From Zonotrichia leucophrys gambelii (Eukaryota; Chordata; Aves; Passeriformes; Passerellidae), in contig NC_088173.1 in assembly GCF_028769735.1 (NCBI RefSeq), positions 6,841,038 to 6,905,037 on the forward strand: a stretch of DNA of 64,000 bases. Reading direction: 5' to 3'. Shown piece after piece: positions 53,552 through 64,000 of this stretch (within the stretch, counting starts at the first letter, position 1; every line of letters starts with the position of its first letter). Made by a program: the position numbers and the translations under genes. The notes beneath the pieces were generated by a model. It was not told the DNA's origin and made no database searches. It saw nothing but the letters and a program-made list of their open reading frames with translations.

Positions 53552-56500
53552 CTGCAAAAAGGACAGTACAAAGATCAACCATACTATGAAAGGAAAAAGT
53601 GACTCTTGAAATCCAATCATGATTTGAAATAGAGCTGCCAATTATCATACTTTTCTATTTGAATCTATCCTGTAGTTGTATGTATAGCAGCTCCCCAAGT
53701 TTGCACTTCTACTTTTTTATTCTACATCTGCTCTCATTGGAAGAAAACAGTCACGATGTATCCATAATAACTCACAATTACAATGATACATCTTGCAATG
53801 ACATGACCTTTTCTCAGAAAGCAGGAGATGTCAGATTTTTTTTTTTTTTTTACTATTTTGCCACATATAGTCTCTGAGAAAGAAGCTAATGCAAAGTTAG
53901 AAGTCACAAACTCTCTATTGTGTATAAACAATGAATCCTTCTCCTAATCTAGGGACATGAAGTTCTCTTGCAGCCTTAAAATATTTGAAGGAAGAGCCAG
54001 AAGCCAGGAAGACTAATTAAGGAACACAGTGGAAATATCTGTGTGAGGTTGCTACAAATCTAATTAATTAGAGGCAAATTTGGAGGGAAAGAGAAACTAA
54101 ACCTAACCCCTGGTAGCAAGGGATAAGAAATCATAATTCTTACTACTGGTGTTCAAGTAGCCTCATGAGAGAGGAAGTTCACAGCCATGCATAAGGAAAC
54201 CAAGAAGAAAGTCTACTGAGCACAATGAGAGAAGCTTTCTCTAGGGACAATATGGTTTTAACAAAGACCAAAATAACTTCTTACAGAAAGAACTGCTAAA
54301 ACTCCCAACAATATAGGGTAATCCCCCAGCACCTATCCTAGCAGAAGTGCTGAGGCAGTGAAAGGGGGAGCTTTAGCAGAATCCATCTTTAACTAAAGAA
54401 CAAAGAGCTCCAATGAGAGAGGAAAACCTCTGAGCAAATGGTATTCAGAACATCTGAGCTAGTTACTGTGTCCTAACAATGGGCAATTTGGAGCAAGTAG
54501 GGAATTCTTGCAGTGCCAAGGCTGAGGCAGAACTGCACTTTGTGGCGGCTTATTGGTTTGGGGGTTTTAATTCATTTTCTGACTTTTGTGCATTAAAATT
54601 TGAATTTTAAGAAAATTATTTTTAGCCTGAGCTGAATGTGGTGATGAGCATTCTCAGACTGCTTCTCAGAAACGCCCAGGGCTCATCACTAAGCTATTAC
54701 CAGATATTACCCCAGTTCTTTCTTCCTTATGGAGTAACACATCACAATACAGGGAGGACTGAGGGCAGAAAGCTCAGCCAAGAGAAAGGTTCCTGTAAGG
54801 GAGTATTCCCAGGAACAACTGGGATTTGTTGTTCACACCAAAAATATCCTGAAGTGTGCAAGATGTAACTGCTGCCTTCATCAAACAGAAACTAAGGAAA
54901 ACTTGTTAATGCCTTTTTTTCCCTTTTGGTCTCCTCTTTCTCCTCCCCCTTCCACAATTCTCCCCTTTTTTTCACCCCTTTTTGAGAGGAGTTCTTTGGA
55001 TCCCAGGACTAATTTGTCTCAGAGAAGAGGCCAGATTTTGCTGTTAAGAGCTATAACTCTTTCTTTGCAAATCTCTTTGCTCCAGACTTCTTTATCTCCA
55101 AGACAAATTAAATTCCTAAATAACATGCTTGGGGCTGGTGTTAGCCCTAAAAGTTCTGATCCTCCACTCACATAAAGCATAAGAAAAAAATAATCTCAGC
55201 AGGAGCAAGCTTGGGGGAGGGCTTGTAGTCCTGATTAACAGCAAGTCCCAGCACTTCACATTCACTGCCATTTGTTTCTGCAGCACTCCAGCGACATGTA
55301 ATTCCTTATCCTGCAGGTGACAGATATCTTTGGTGTTATTGCTGCTCTGTGGGCAGTAAATCATCACTCAAATATAAGCTTAGGTCATGCCATGTGACAA
55401 CTTCTTTACTTATTTGCATCACTGTAAGGCAGCCTGGCAATTATACAGAAAGTATGTTACCATGGCAACACAGGGAAACTGCAGCATCTAAAAAAAAATT
55501 AGACTGCAGAATTACTTAACATTTTATTCTCCAAAGACTTCAGTATTCTGAGTTTAAACTTTGTACAAAAATCATAACAAATGGTGTCTATTTCATAAAT
55601 AGTGCTTCCTACATCTTTTAGAAGTAATTGCTTCTTTACATCAAAGCATTTTATATTTTCATCTTCTTGGAATATAGAGTTTGGTGAGTAAAATACTCCT
55701 CTATCCCCTGTCCAGAATTCTTTTTTTGCAAAAAATACCACTTATTAGTCAAGTCAAGTACGGTAATTATTTCAGTACAGTTAATGCGTAAGTCCCCTCA
55801 CACACCTCCCACACAAATGACTGCAGACAGCTCTGACAGAGCCTGAGTCTTGGTAAAGCTCTGCAACAGCACAAAGGAATAGCTGACATATTAGTCTGCA
55901 TAGGATGGGAAGAACCAAGCAGTCTGAATTGTGAAAAGGGACACAAAATGTAAGAGGCACACAACTATCCAGTGTCCAAGTCATGGGATAGTACCCACTG
56001 ACTCAAGGTACAAAATCCCTGGCTTCTAGCACAAGTCAGAAGGTTCCTTTTGCTTAGTGTCTAATTCAAAACTGAGGCTCAGACAATCAAAGATGGCTTT
56101 ATCATCCAAGTCCCTCCAGCTGCGCTGGTTTTGGATGTCAGGTTGCTTTAACCTTTTAGCCATGTGCTGGTGATCAGGAAAACAATGGAGACAGTGCTGC
56201 TGCAGAGTCCTTGTAACCCAGGGTTTCATAATGATTCAGTATTAGCTACTGCTGTCATCTTATTACTATAAATAGTGGCAATACAATAAAGTACACATAC
56301 AATATTAATGAAATTCAAATAAATTTAAAAAAATTCACTACATCCCAGGGCATTTTATCTCATGCTGCTACCATTTCATCTTACAAACATGGTCAATGCA
56401 TGCAAAGGCAAAAGCTGATTAGTTGCCTAAGAGTTATTCTGTTCCTCAGAACAGAAATAACTATAAGCATACATGAAGCAGTCATAGTAGTCATTGTTTT

Positions 56501-59460
56501 AGGACACCTTCCTTGCAAACAGAGGGCAGGCAGAGAGCTCTTTTTGACAAAAATGGAACTGTGTGACACAGATATAAAATTTTAGAGGAGCCCATTAATG
56601 CACGACTAATGCTCTCCACTGAGGTAAATACTCTGGCTTCAATTCTTTTTCTAAAAGATTTCACACTAGTAGCAGCCTACTTTAAAGTCTGATTTTGTAA
56701 AACACACCATTCATTTGTTCATTGGCACAGTCAATAGAAAAATACATATTGACATCTGAAGATCAAAATTTAAAAAACAAAGTCTTGCTGTGTCGTGTCT
56801 CTGATCTACATTTCATGCTAATTAACCTAAATATTTAAATTGAAAACAGACCTTGCTTCCTTATCAAGAAGCCTAATTATGTTACCTGTATTGCATTTCT
56901 GAAACAGATGATAAAGTTCAGTCTCAAGTCTTTGTTAACACCCTTAACAAATAAAATTCACAGAGAGCTGGTTAGGAACAGAAACACTAAAAATGTCCAA
57001 AGCATTTGCACAAATAAAACATACATCATTTAACCACCATGGGATACCCATAATTATCCATTGCCTTACTATGTGCAAAAGAAATTCAAAATAGCCCACC
57101 TATCTTTAATAAAATTCTAGATCTTAAGGCCAGCAATACAGCAGAACATAAACAGCTCAATAAAAACTCAGAAATATAAGCAGCAAGGGAATGCAGACTT
57201 TTGTTCCAAAGAATAAACCCATTGAACAAGAACCAGAATACCAGGCACAGGAAAGAGCAGAAGCAGCAAGATGAGGAGAGGCAACACAAGAGGATACTTG
57301 ATGCTGTCAGGGAATCTACTGACATGTCAACTGCAGAAACAAGATGAGAGCTGTGGAAAGAAAGTGGTGAACATGAAGCAGCAGCTCAATCATTAACAGG
57401 CAACAGCCAGCTAATGGGAAAAGACATCCAGCTAGCAGGAAGCCAATCCTTAACTAAACTGCCACAATGGAAAGGTGACCACCTGGCCTGACTGAGAAGA
57501 AAACAACCACCAGTTTCACATAGCAATAAAATTATAAGAGGAACTGAGAGGAAGCAGCAGGAAGAAGGGAAGCCTGAAGGTAAAGCTGCAGGAGGGTTTT
57601 GACCACATTGCAGACATTATTTGAAACTAATTTGGTTTTGGCCACAGCTTCATATGGTTTAGTGCAGCATTCACAGTGAAATGAACAGATTTACAGGTAG
57701 TAAAAAGCTGTGTTCCTTCTGGAGAAAATGAGGTATCATCATAGGAATAGAATTACTTACCACCTCAGACTAACTACTTACCTATTCCTGTTTGCAAAAG
57801 TGCTAAATTGAGTGATATTTCTGTTCATACCACAGCAGTACTTCCCATCATGCCAAGCCCCAAATAAAACCACATGTGTAACTAAAGAGAGGAAGGAAGT
57901 ATGACACAGTGACGTCCACACGGGAAGTGAGGAGTCAAGCAGGCTCAATTCCCTGCCCTGCCACACCCTTCTGGTGTAAAGTTTCACAAGCCAATTTAGA
58001 CAATTCAGGTCCTTCCAGTATACCATGGTTCATAGTCTTGGCATGGATTTCCACTGGGCACTGCAGGTGTTGTACAAGCCTGTGTTAGGATACCTCCTGC
58101 AGTCACACTGGAAGCCTTCCTATCTTTTGGATGAATATATCAATCTTCCACATCCTATTAAAATGTGATCTGGGCAGAGATATGGATGGCAAAGAGCAAG
58201 TGAAATATTAGGACTTTATACCCTTTTTATTCACAGAGCACAAACTGTTGAAAAATCTAATGGATATAGGCTGAAAGGAATGTACAGCCACCTCTACAGA
58301 AAACATATGGCTGAATTCAGTCTTGGTGTAAACAAAAATACTCTAAGTTTCACACAATTTTTTTTTCTTCTTTTTTTTTCACACTTTTCCCAATAGCTGC
58401 AAACTATCGTCAAAGCCCATCACAGATGAAGTCATTTCTGAAGCCAAGCTATGCATTTTTAACGCCATTTTATCTTTTCCCATATGTCACTCTATCTATT
58501 TCTGTTGCTCTTCTTCACCTTAAGCTGATTATGTATCTGGTAATTCACTCTCCAGCAAAGCCTGATTCATCTGTAACCACGTAAGGACAGATTTCATGAT
58601 GAAATCTTTGACTGAGATGGTTTGGAGGAGGGAAACTTCACAGTTTCCTCCAAAGATATTTTTTCAAGGCATTCCACTTCTGAGGGAAACAGCTCTCTAA
58701 AGCCTGTGGAATTAACATCATAAATAATACAAACCCTAAGGCCAAAATTGCAAAATAGAGACGACTGTTTCTGGACAGGTTTTCTTTCATTCTCCTGTGC
58801 ATATATTTTTCCTCTTTAAGGACATTCTTGGGAGTGATAAGCTATATTTTACTTGTCTATAGTAAGTACAAAATTATTTCAGCAATTTTAACAGATACCT
58901 TTCCATATTGACACTTTTTTTTTGCCTGTATATCTAGTCTTTTGACTCTAAATCAATTTTTCCCTAATATTTACTTTGAATGTTTGGAACTCATGGTTAT
59001 ATTTTACCATCAAAAGAAAAAAAACAGATATTATTGTTTTTAATACATCTGGTAGTCCTTCAGCTCTTTTTTTTTTCAAGTGAATGTGAATTAATTTTTG
59101 TCAGCTGATTTCATAGAATGAGCTAAAACTCTGAAATTAAATCCAAAGATATTTAATTTTATCTGCTGCAGTCTGTACAGTCATTGATTTTGTACTTTTA
59201 AAAGAACAATTAAAAACATACCTAATAAAAAACTATTTTTATAAGAATCATGACAATTCCTGCTCAAAATATTTTTATATATTTAGAGAGATGGTTTTTG
59301 CTATGATTCTGTTATGCTTCTAGATGCAGAAGTTAAATGTGTGGAAGGGTCGTGACTGTCCTGCTACCTCAATCCCTTTCTTCTCTACTCCCAATTTACT
59401 AATCATTACAAACAGGTGGTTTTCTCCCATTTTCAAGGAAGTGACAGGTTAAGTGTTCAC
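53552..59460. other. Interval between the two candidate minus-strand exons
   Basis: No recognised repeat or gene. Two near-consensus minus-strand 5' splice sites lie 21 bases apart (GT at forward 57759-57760 and 57780-57781). If the candidate exons belong together this would be their intron. Confidence 0.5.
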
Positions 59461-59700
59461 CCTGAACACAACAGAACGCCATGAATTCTCCAGAGCAGTA
59501 AGTCCCCCAGGCTCTGCTTCTTCAAGTGTTTCCTCACTTGCTCCCTTGTCCTCTCCCGAAATTATTTTAGTATGACCTTTTCTTATTTCTAGTTTGTCTA
59601 TGCACATACGACAAAGAACTTTGCAGAGGATCTCAATCTTTGCCATTTTCAATTCATAATTAATTTGTTCCTCTTCATTTATTAATGAACTAATTTCTTG
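59461..59700 (-). other. Candidate coding exon, 80 codons, coiled-coil-like
   Basis: On the minus strand a 3' splice site (caaccttag) is followed directly by 80 open codons, ending at CAGG|gtgaac. Both ends are in phase 0. The reading begins QEISSLINEEEQINYELK and continues MAKIEILCKVLCRMC, an amphipathic helix pattern, then an acidic stretch (GEDKGASEETLEEAEPGG). The segment LKMAKIEILCKVL resembles the conserved LEKLCRAL region near the C-terminal end of the taxilin coiled coil. That likeness is from memory and weak. No preceding exon was found up to the right edge. It may be a fragment of an unannotated gene, a pseudogene, or chance. Confidence 0.33.
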
Positions 59701-62288
59701 CTAAGGTTGAAGCTATTCAAAAATGAAAAAAGGCAGAACTTTTTCAGTGCATGAAGGGCTCATCAGTTAAGAAATATGTTTTGGAGGCCTAAATCTCATA
59801 GGAATCCACACACTACAGCAATGAATAACAGAAGCTGAATGTTTGGGGAAACTGGGACCTGACATCTGCTTTGGATTTGTTTGCACTTCGTCTTTGTAAG
59901 CCATCTAAGTCTATTTAGACTCTAGAGGAGGAAAACAAAACCATTCCCCTATAAACATCCACAAATAAAATCTTCACAGCTTTTGAAGATGTGCCTCCCC
60001 ACCTTCACATGTGTGAATAGTATTTATTTTCTGAGGATCTTGAAAGCAATTATTTGAATTTGTATAAAAAAAGTATTATGATCATTAGCATCCTGGAATG
60101 GGAAGTTCAGGATTTCAGGTGTCTAAATCAGGAATTATAAGGGCATAGCAAGCTATGTCCCAGTGCAACTCTTACCATGTTGGAGCAGTGCAGTTGTGCA
60201 GGTTTAGTTCACAATTTACCCGCATTAATTCCCCCCTATACAAAGCCTGAGCACTACACTGAGCTGCACATCCTTTCCTATACATTGCAAAGTAAGGGGA
60301 AGTGTGGTAGGGGAAGATACTGCATCCATACTGCCTGCAGAGATGTTTTTGAATGCTGCATGCCACTAACCACATCCTCTGGATTATGCATGCCTCCTGT
60401 TGTCCCTACCCTCTTGCATGATTGAATGTTACACACTGATTTCAGATCAGGCTCACTCTCTTTTCACTAATGTTGCGTTCCCATTTCTAAGTTCTCTTAG
60501 AAAATGGGTCTTTAGCTCATTTGACTATGTGATATGCACATTTCTAAAACAAAAAATAAGGTCAATCAAGGTCACCATGACTAATGGAGCCTATTCTAAA
60601 ATTATATAGCCCAGATGTGATTTTTTTTTCTTTTTTAATCAAATGTAGGACAAGAGTAAAGAGTACTTGAATTGACACATTAATATAGGAAGACTATGTG
60701 AAGAAGGAATTAGAGTTATAATCAAAGCCTGCTGCATAAGAGCAAATTGCTTCAGCTATGTTCAGAGTGGAGTATAATTTGATCTGTATCTCCATTTTGA
60801 TTTCTTTATTGCTTTGTTACTGAAGACTTGTATTTCTATACACATACACACAAGCTGTAAGCAAGAGATCATAGTTACTGTTGGCAAGGAAACAAGTTAC
60901 TGGGTGCTGAAAGTCACATTACAAATTAAAATTATATTAGTGTTTGAGCCAATTCATACTTCTAATTGTTATTGAGTTTTTATTTGTATATGCTGAGAGC
61001 AGGAAGTCATTAATTGACTTGAATATATTTGAAGGATATAAAATATATTTGAAATATATTTGAAGGAAATTTATTTATTCCACTAGTGTTCAGGGAGAGA
61101 TACAAGAAATAAATTGCTAAAGAATGTGTGGCCATTCCTGCACAAAAATCAAATACATAAAATTGCAATAATGTGCTTCCCACAGCTTTCAGTAAGTTTC
61201 AAGGAACCAAGAAGTCAAAACCCAGCATTTTTTTGTTCGTTTCTGTTAAATGACTTCTATAGACTGCACCTGAATTATCTGCCTTCCCACAGTTGCTCTT
61301 CAGAAAGAAAACAACTGTCATTTCCCTTTCTCCTATTCCTGCTCATTTTATATTCACATGCAGCCCTTCTCACACCCCTCTGTTGGAGCCCCTTCATATT
61401 TTGTGCAGTTGTTCCAAGAAATTCAGCACTTCTATTTCTCCTTACATTTTAAGACAAGCAAGAAAAAAGCCTGGAAATATTCACTGGACCAAGGTTGTAC
61501 ACACCTACCAGCAAAAGTGAAAGAAAATGTTTACCCTTTATGGCTCTTCTGAGGGCTTCAAAAAGGAGCCAGGAAGGGATGTCCTTGTGTACCATACACC
61601 ACAAGGATACTAACAGCATTTTCCTGGTAGGAATTGTTTGTTACCTGAACAAAGTCCAATTACATGGCCATTAAACAAATTTCATTTTTCCTAGATGTAA
61701 AGACTTGAACTTGAATCTAAGCATAGTGCTACACCAGCTCTTTCTGAGGTAACATTTTTGTTTTTCTTACATATAGCAATTAAAAAGATTCAGTAGGTAT
61801 TACTGAAAATGTTACCAGCTTATGCGAAAATATAATGTGTGGCAGTTCAAGTGATAAGTGGAACAAGTCAGCATTTTAAGTTTTCCACATATAAATCAGT
61901 TTGTCACATGTATCTTATTAAGATATTATAACAGAATAATTCACTTCCCTTTCTGTTCTCATGGTAAAGCTGGTAGAGTCTGGGAATGTATCATCTCTGC
62001 TTGAATTACTTCTGGGAGTTACATGCATACTGTATAATGAGAATAAAACTTCATGTCATATTTTGAAAATGGCATTTATGGTCTATTTATGGCATCACAG
62101 TTCAAGGTCATTTATAGGGATCATTATCTCCACTTATTCTGCCAATTCTTTCAATAGTTTGACATAGTCAACTAGCAAGATTTCTGAAAGTATTAAAGCA
62201 CAAGTTGCCTTAGTTTAAAATAGATGACAACTTGGATACATTGTGAAACTTCAAATTAGAAAAAAGCACATGATATATAATTTATAGA
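59701..62288. other. AT-rich stretch left of the large CR1
   Basis: I see no exon that joins the candidate at 59461-59700. A strong minus-strand 5' splice site (ACATG|gtaaga, 60174-60175) is present, but its phase-0 reading is closed by a stop within a dozen codons. Confidence 0.6.
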
Positions 62289-63675
62289 CACAGAATCACA
62301 GAATATGCTGTGTTGGAAAGGACACACAAGGGTCATCAATTCCATCTCCTGGCCCTGCACAGAACCATCCCCAAGAGTCACACCATGTGCCTGGGAGCAT
62401 TGTGCAAACATTTATTGAACTCTGTCACCCTTGGTGCTATGACCACTTTTCTGGGTGGCCTCAGCACTAGGACTGACAGAGTTGGTTCCAGTACCCAACC
62501 ACCGTCTGGACTTTTCCTAACATTCAACCTAAACCTTCCTTGACTCAGCTTCATGCTATTTCCTTCAATCCTGTCACTTATCACGAGTGAAGAGAACCAT
62601 TCCTGCCCCTCATCTTCTTTTCATGAGGAAGTTGCAGACTGTAATAAGATCTCTCCTCAGTCTTCTCTTCTTCAGGCTGAAGAAACCAGGTGACCTCAGC
62701 TACTCTTCATAAGGCTTTCCCTCCAGACCCTCCCACTATCCTTGTTGCCCTTCTTTGGATGCTCCTGAATAGCTTAATGTCTTTCTCACATTGTGGCACC
62801 CAAAACTGCCCGCAATATTCAAGGTGAGGCTGCCCCAGAGCAGAGCACAGCAGGACAATCCCCTCCCTTGCCTGGCTGATGATGCTGTGCCTGACGCACC
62901 CAGGACACACCCATGGCCCTCCTGGCTGCCAGGGCACTGCTGGCTCACATTCACTTGTCCTTAACCAGGACCCCTAGGTCACTTTCTGTGGCACTACTCT
63001 CAAACCTCCCATTCCCCAGTCTGTACACACAGCCAGGGTTGCTCCATCCGGGGGGCAGAATCCAGCACTCGACCTTGTTAAGCTTCACAAGGTTGGTGAT
63101 TGCCCATGTCTCTAATTTGTCCAGGTTTCTCTGCAGGACCCCTGTGCCCTTGAGAAAGTGAACAGTGCTTCCCGATTCAGTGTCATCGGCAAACTTACTT
63201 GGTATTCCTTTGAATCCTATGTACAAGTCGTCAATGAAGATGTTGAGGAGTGCCAGGCTGAGGATGGAGCCCTGTGGAACCCCACTGGTGACCAGTCACC
63301 CCATTCCCTGCAACTCTGTGCCAGACCCTTGCTCACCCAGTGCCTAACACAGTTATTCAGCAGTGGGATGGGCATTCTGTCCACAAGGACACTGTGAGAC
63401 ACAGAATTAACAGCTTTGCTGAAATCCAAAAAGATTCTATCTACTGGAGTTCCTAGATCAGCTAGGTGGGTTACTCTGTCATAGAAGGAAATAAGGTTGG
63501 ACAAGCAGAACTTGCCCCTCATGAAGCCCTGTAGGCTGTGACAAATGACTGCTTTGTCCTAGGGATTTTTTCAATACCTCTCTGAATAATTTTTTTCATT
63601 ATTTCACTGGGCACTGAATTGCGACTGACAGGCCCATAGTTTCTGGCCTTCTTTTCTTTCCCTTATTGAAAATCA
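62289..63675 (-). mobile_element. CR1 LINE, 5'-truncated, reverse-transcriptase remnant
   Basis: This is the longest repeat in the window, about 1.4 kb. The plus strand begins CACAGAATCACAGAAT, the reverse complement of the CR1 terminus. Minus-strand frames carry reverse-transcriptase motifs in order: SNLISFYDRVTHLAD and FLDFSKAVNSVSHS near 63400-63520, PSKFADDTE (the palm catalytic FADD) near 63190, and HLEYCGQFWVPQ and FRSIQRRATRIV near 62720-62830. The motifs are in different frames, with stops between them, so the element is dead. The endonuclease half is absent. Homology to the N-terminal palm region fades at about 63675. Confidence 0.95.
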
Positions 63676-64000
63676 GGATGTTAGTCAGTTATATTATTAA
63701 ATACAAGAGCATATAATTAACTAAGAAATTTTAAGCATTTTTTAGGTAAAGATTCATACATGCCTGGAATAATTATTAAATTCTGTATGGAAAATGGCTC
63801 TTCTAACTTTATGTCTTTATGCAAAAAAAAATCTCTTTATAATTTTAACCTCAAATACAATTTCAATTTTTTTTTTGGTTAAAAAGAGCAGATTTTGGAA
63901 ATAATGAACAAGTAAAAGATGCTTAGAAACAAGCTATTAAATCCTACTACATGTGGGAAGATGGTTCTAAATCTCTTGGACATTTTTCAGCCAGCAATAT
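63676..64000. other. Right-edge flank
   Basis: AT-rich sequence beyond the CR1 copy, with no feature recognised. Confidence 0.7.

Noticed and set aside
59453..59469. Palindrome GTGTTCA-CCC-TGAACAC considered as a steroid-receptor response element
   Set aside because: The half-sites point outward relative to the glucocorticoid consensus, so it does not fit. It also overlaps the candidate splice donor.
60176..60375. Open segment behind a strong minus-strand splice donor, considered as the exon preceding 59461-59700
   Set aside because: The frame needed to join the candidate exon contains a stop, so they cannot form one coding transcript.
28019..64000. Expected neighbours COX7B2 and GABRA4
   Set aside because: No sequence resembling either product was seen on either strand. 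The gap to the next receptor gene probably exceeds the window.

Overview
This is vertebrate nuclear DNA, almost certainly from a bird. It is AT-rich, intron-like sequence with one dense CpG island. Its recognisable interspersed repeats are CR1 LINEs, whose terminal repeats (ATTCTGTG and variants) are typical of avian genomes, plus two old MIR-like remnants. There are no prokaryotic operons, CRISPR arrays or ribosomal RNA genes.

The one gene identified with confidence is GABRA2, the GABA-A receptor alpha-2 subunit, on the minus strand. The window holds its 5' part: a CpG-island promoter with a likely non-coding first exon (about 27353-27600), a start-codon exon (26647-26735), a 116-base exon (23984-24099) and a 68-base exon (1001-1068). 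Spliced together they give residues 1-85: signal peptide, mature N-terminus with an N-glycosylation sequon, and the first part of the extracellular ligand-binding domain. Phases agree at both junctions (AG|A and G|AT). The 221-base exon that should follow, and the rest of the gene, lie beyond the left edge. The introns measure about 0.6 kb (predicted), 2.5 kb and 22.9 kb.

From about 28 kb to 64 kb the sequence is upstream of GABRA2. In mammals this side leads to COX7B2 and GABRA4; neither is recognisable here. It contains CR1 copies at 46.4, 47.8-48.2 and 62.3-63.7 kb (a shorter CR1 tail lies at 18.7 kb in the large intron), a MIR-like remnant at 52.2 kb (a second is at 4.8 kb), simple repeats and long featureless stretches.

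The most interesting unexplained signals are exon-like open segments on the minus strand. Segments 59461-59700 (80 codons) and 53423-53551 (42 codons, stop, AATAAA) both have plausible splice signals and matching phase 0. The first resembles a coiled coil with a weak likeness to the taxilin family. A third segment, 6829-7042, lies inside the large GABRA2 intron. These are hypotheses, not established genes.
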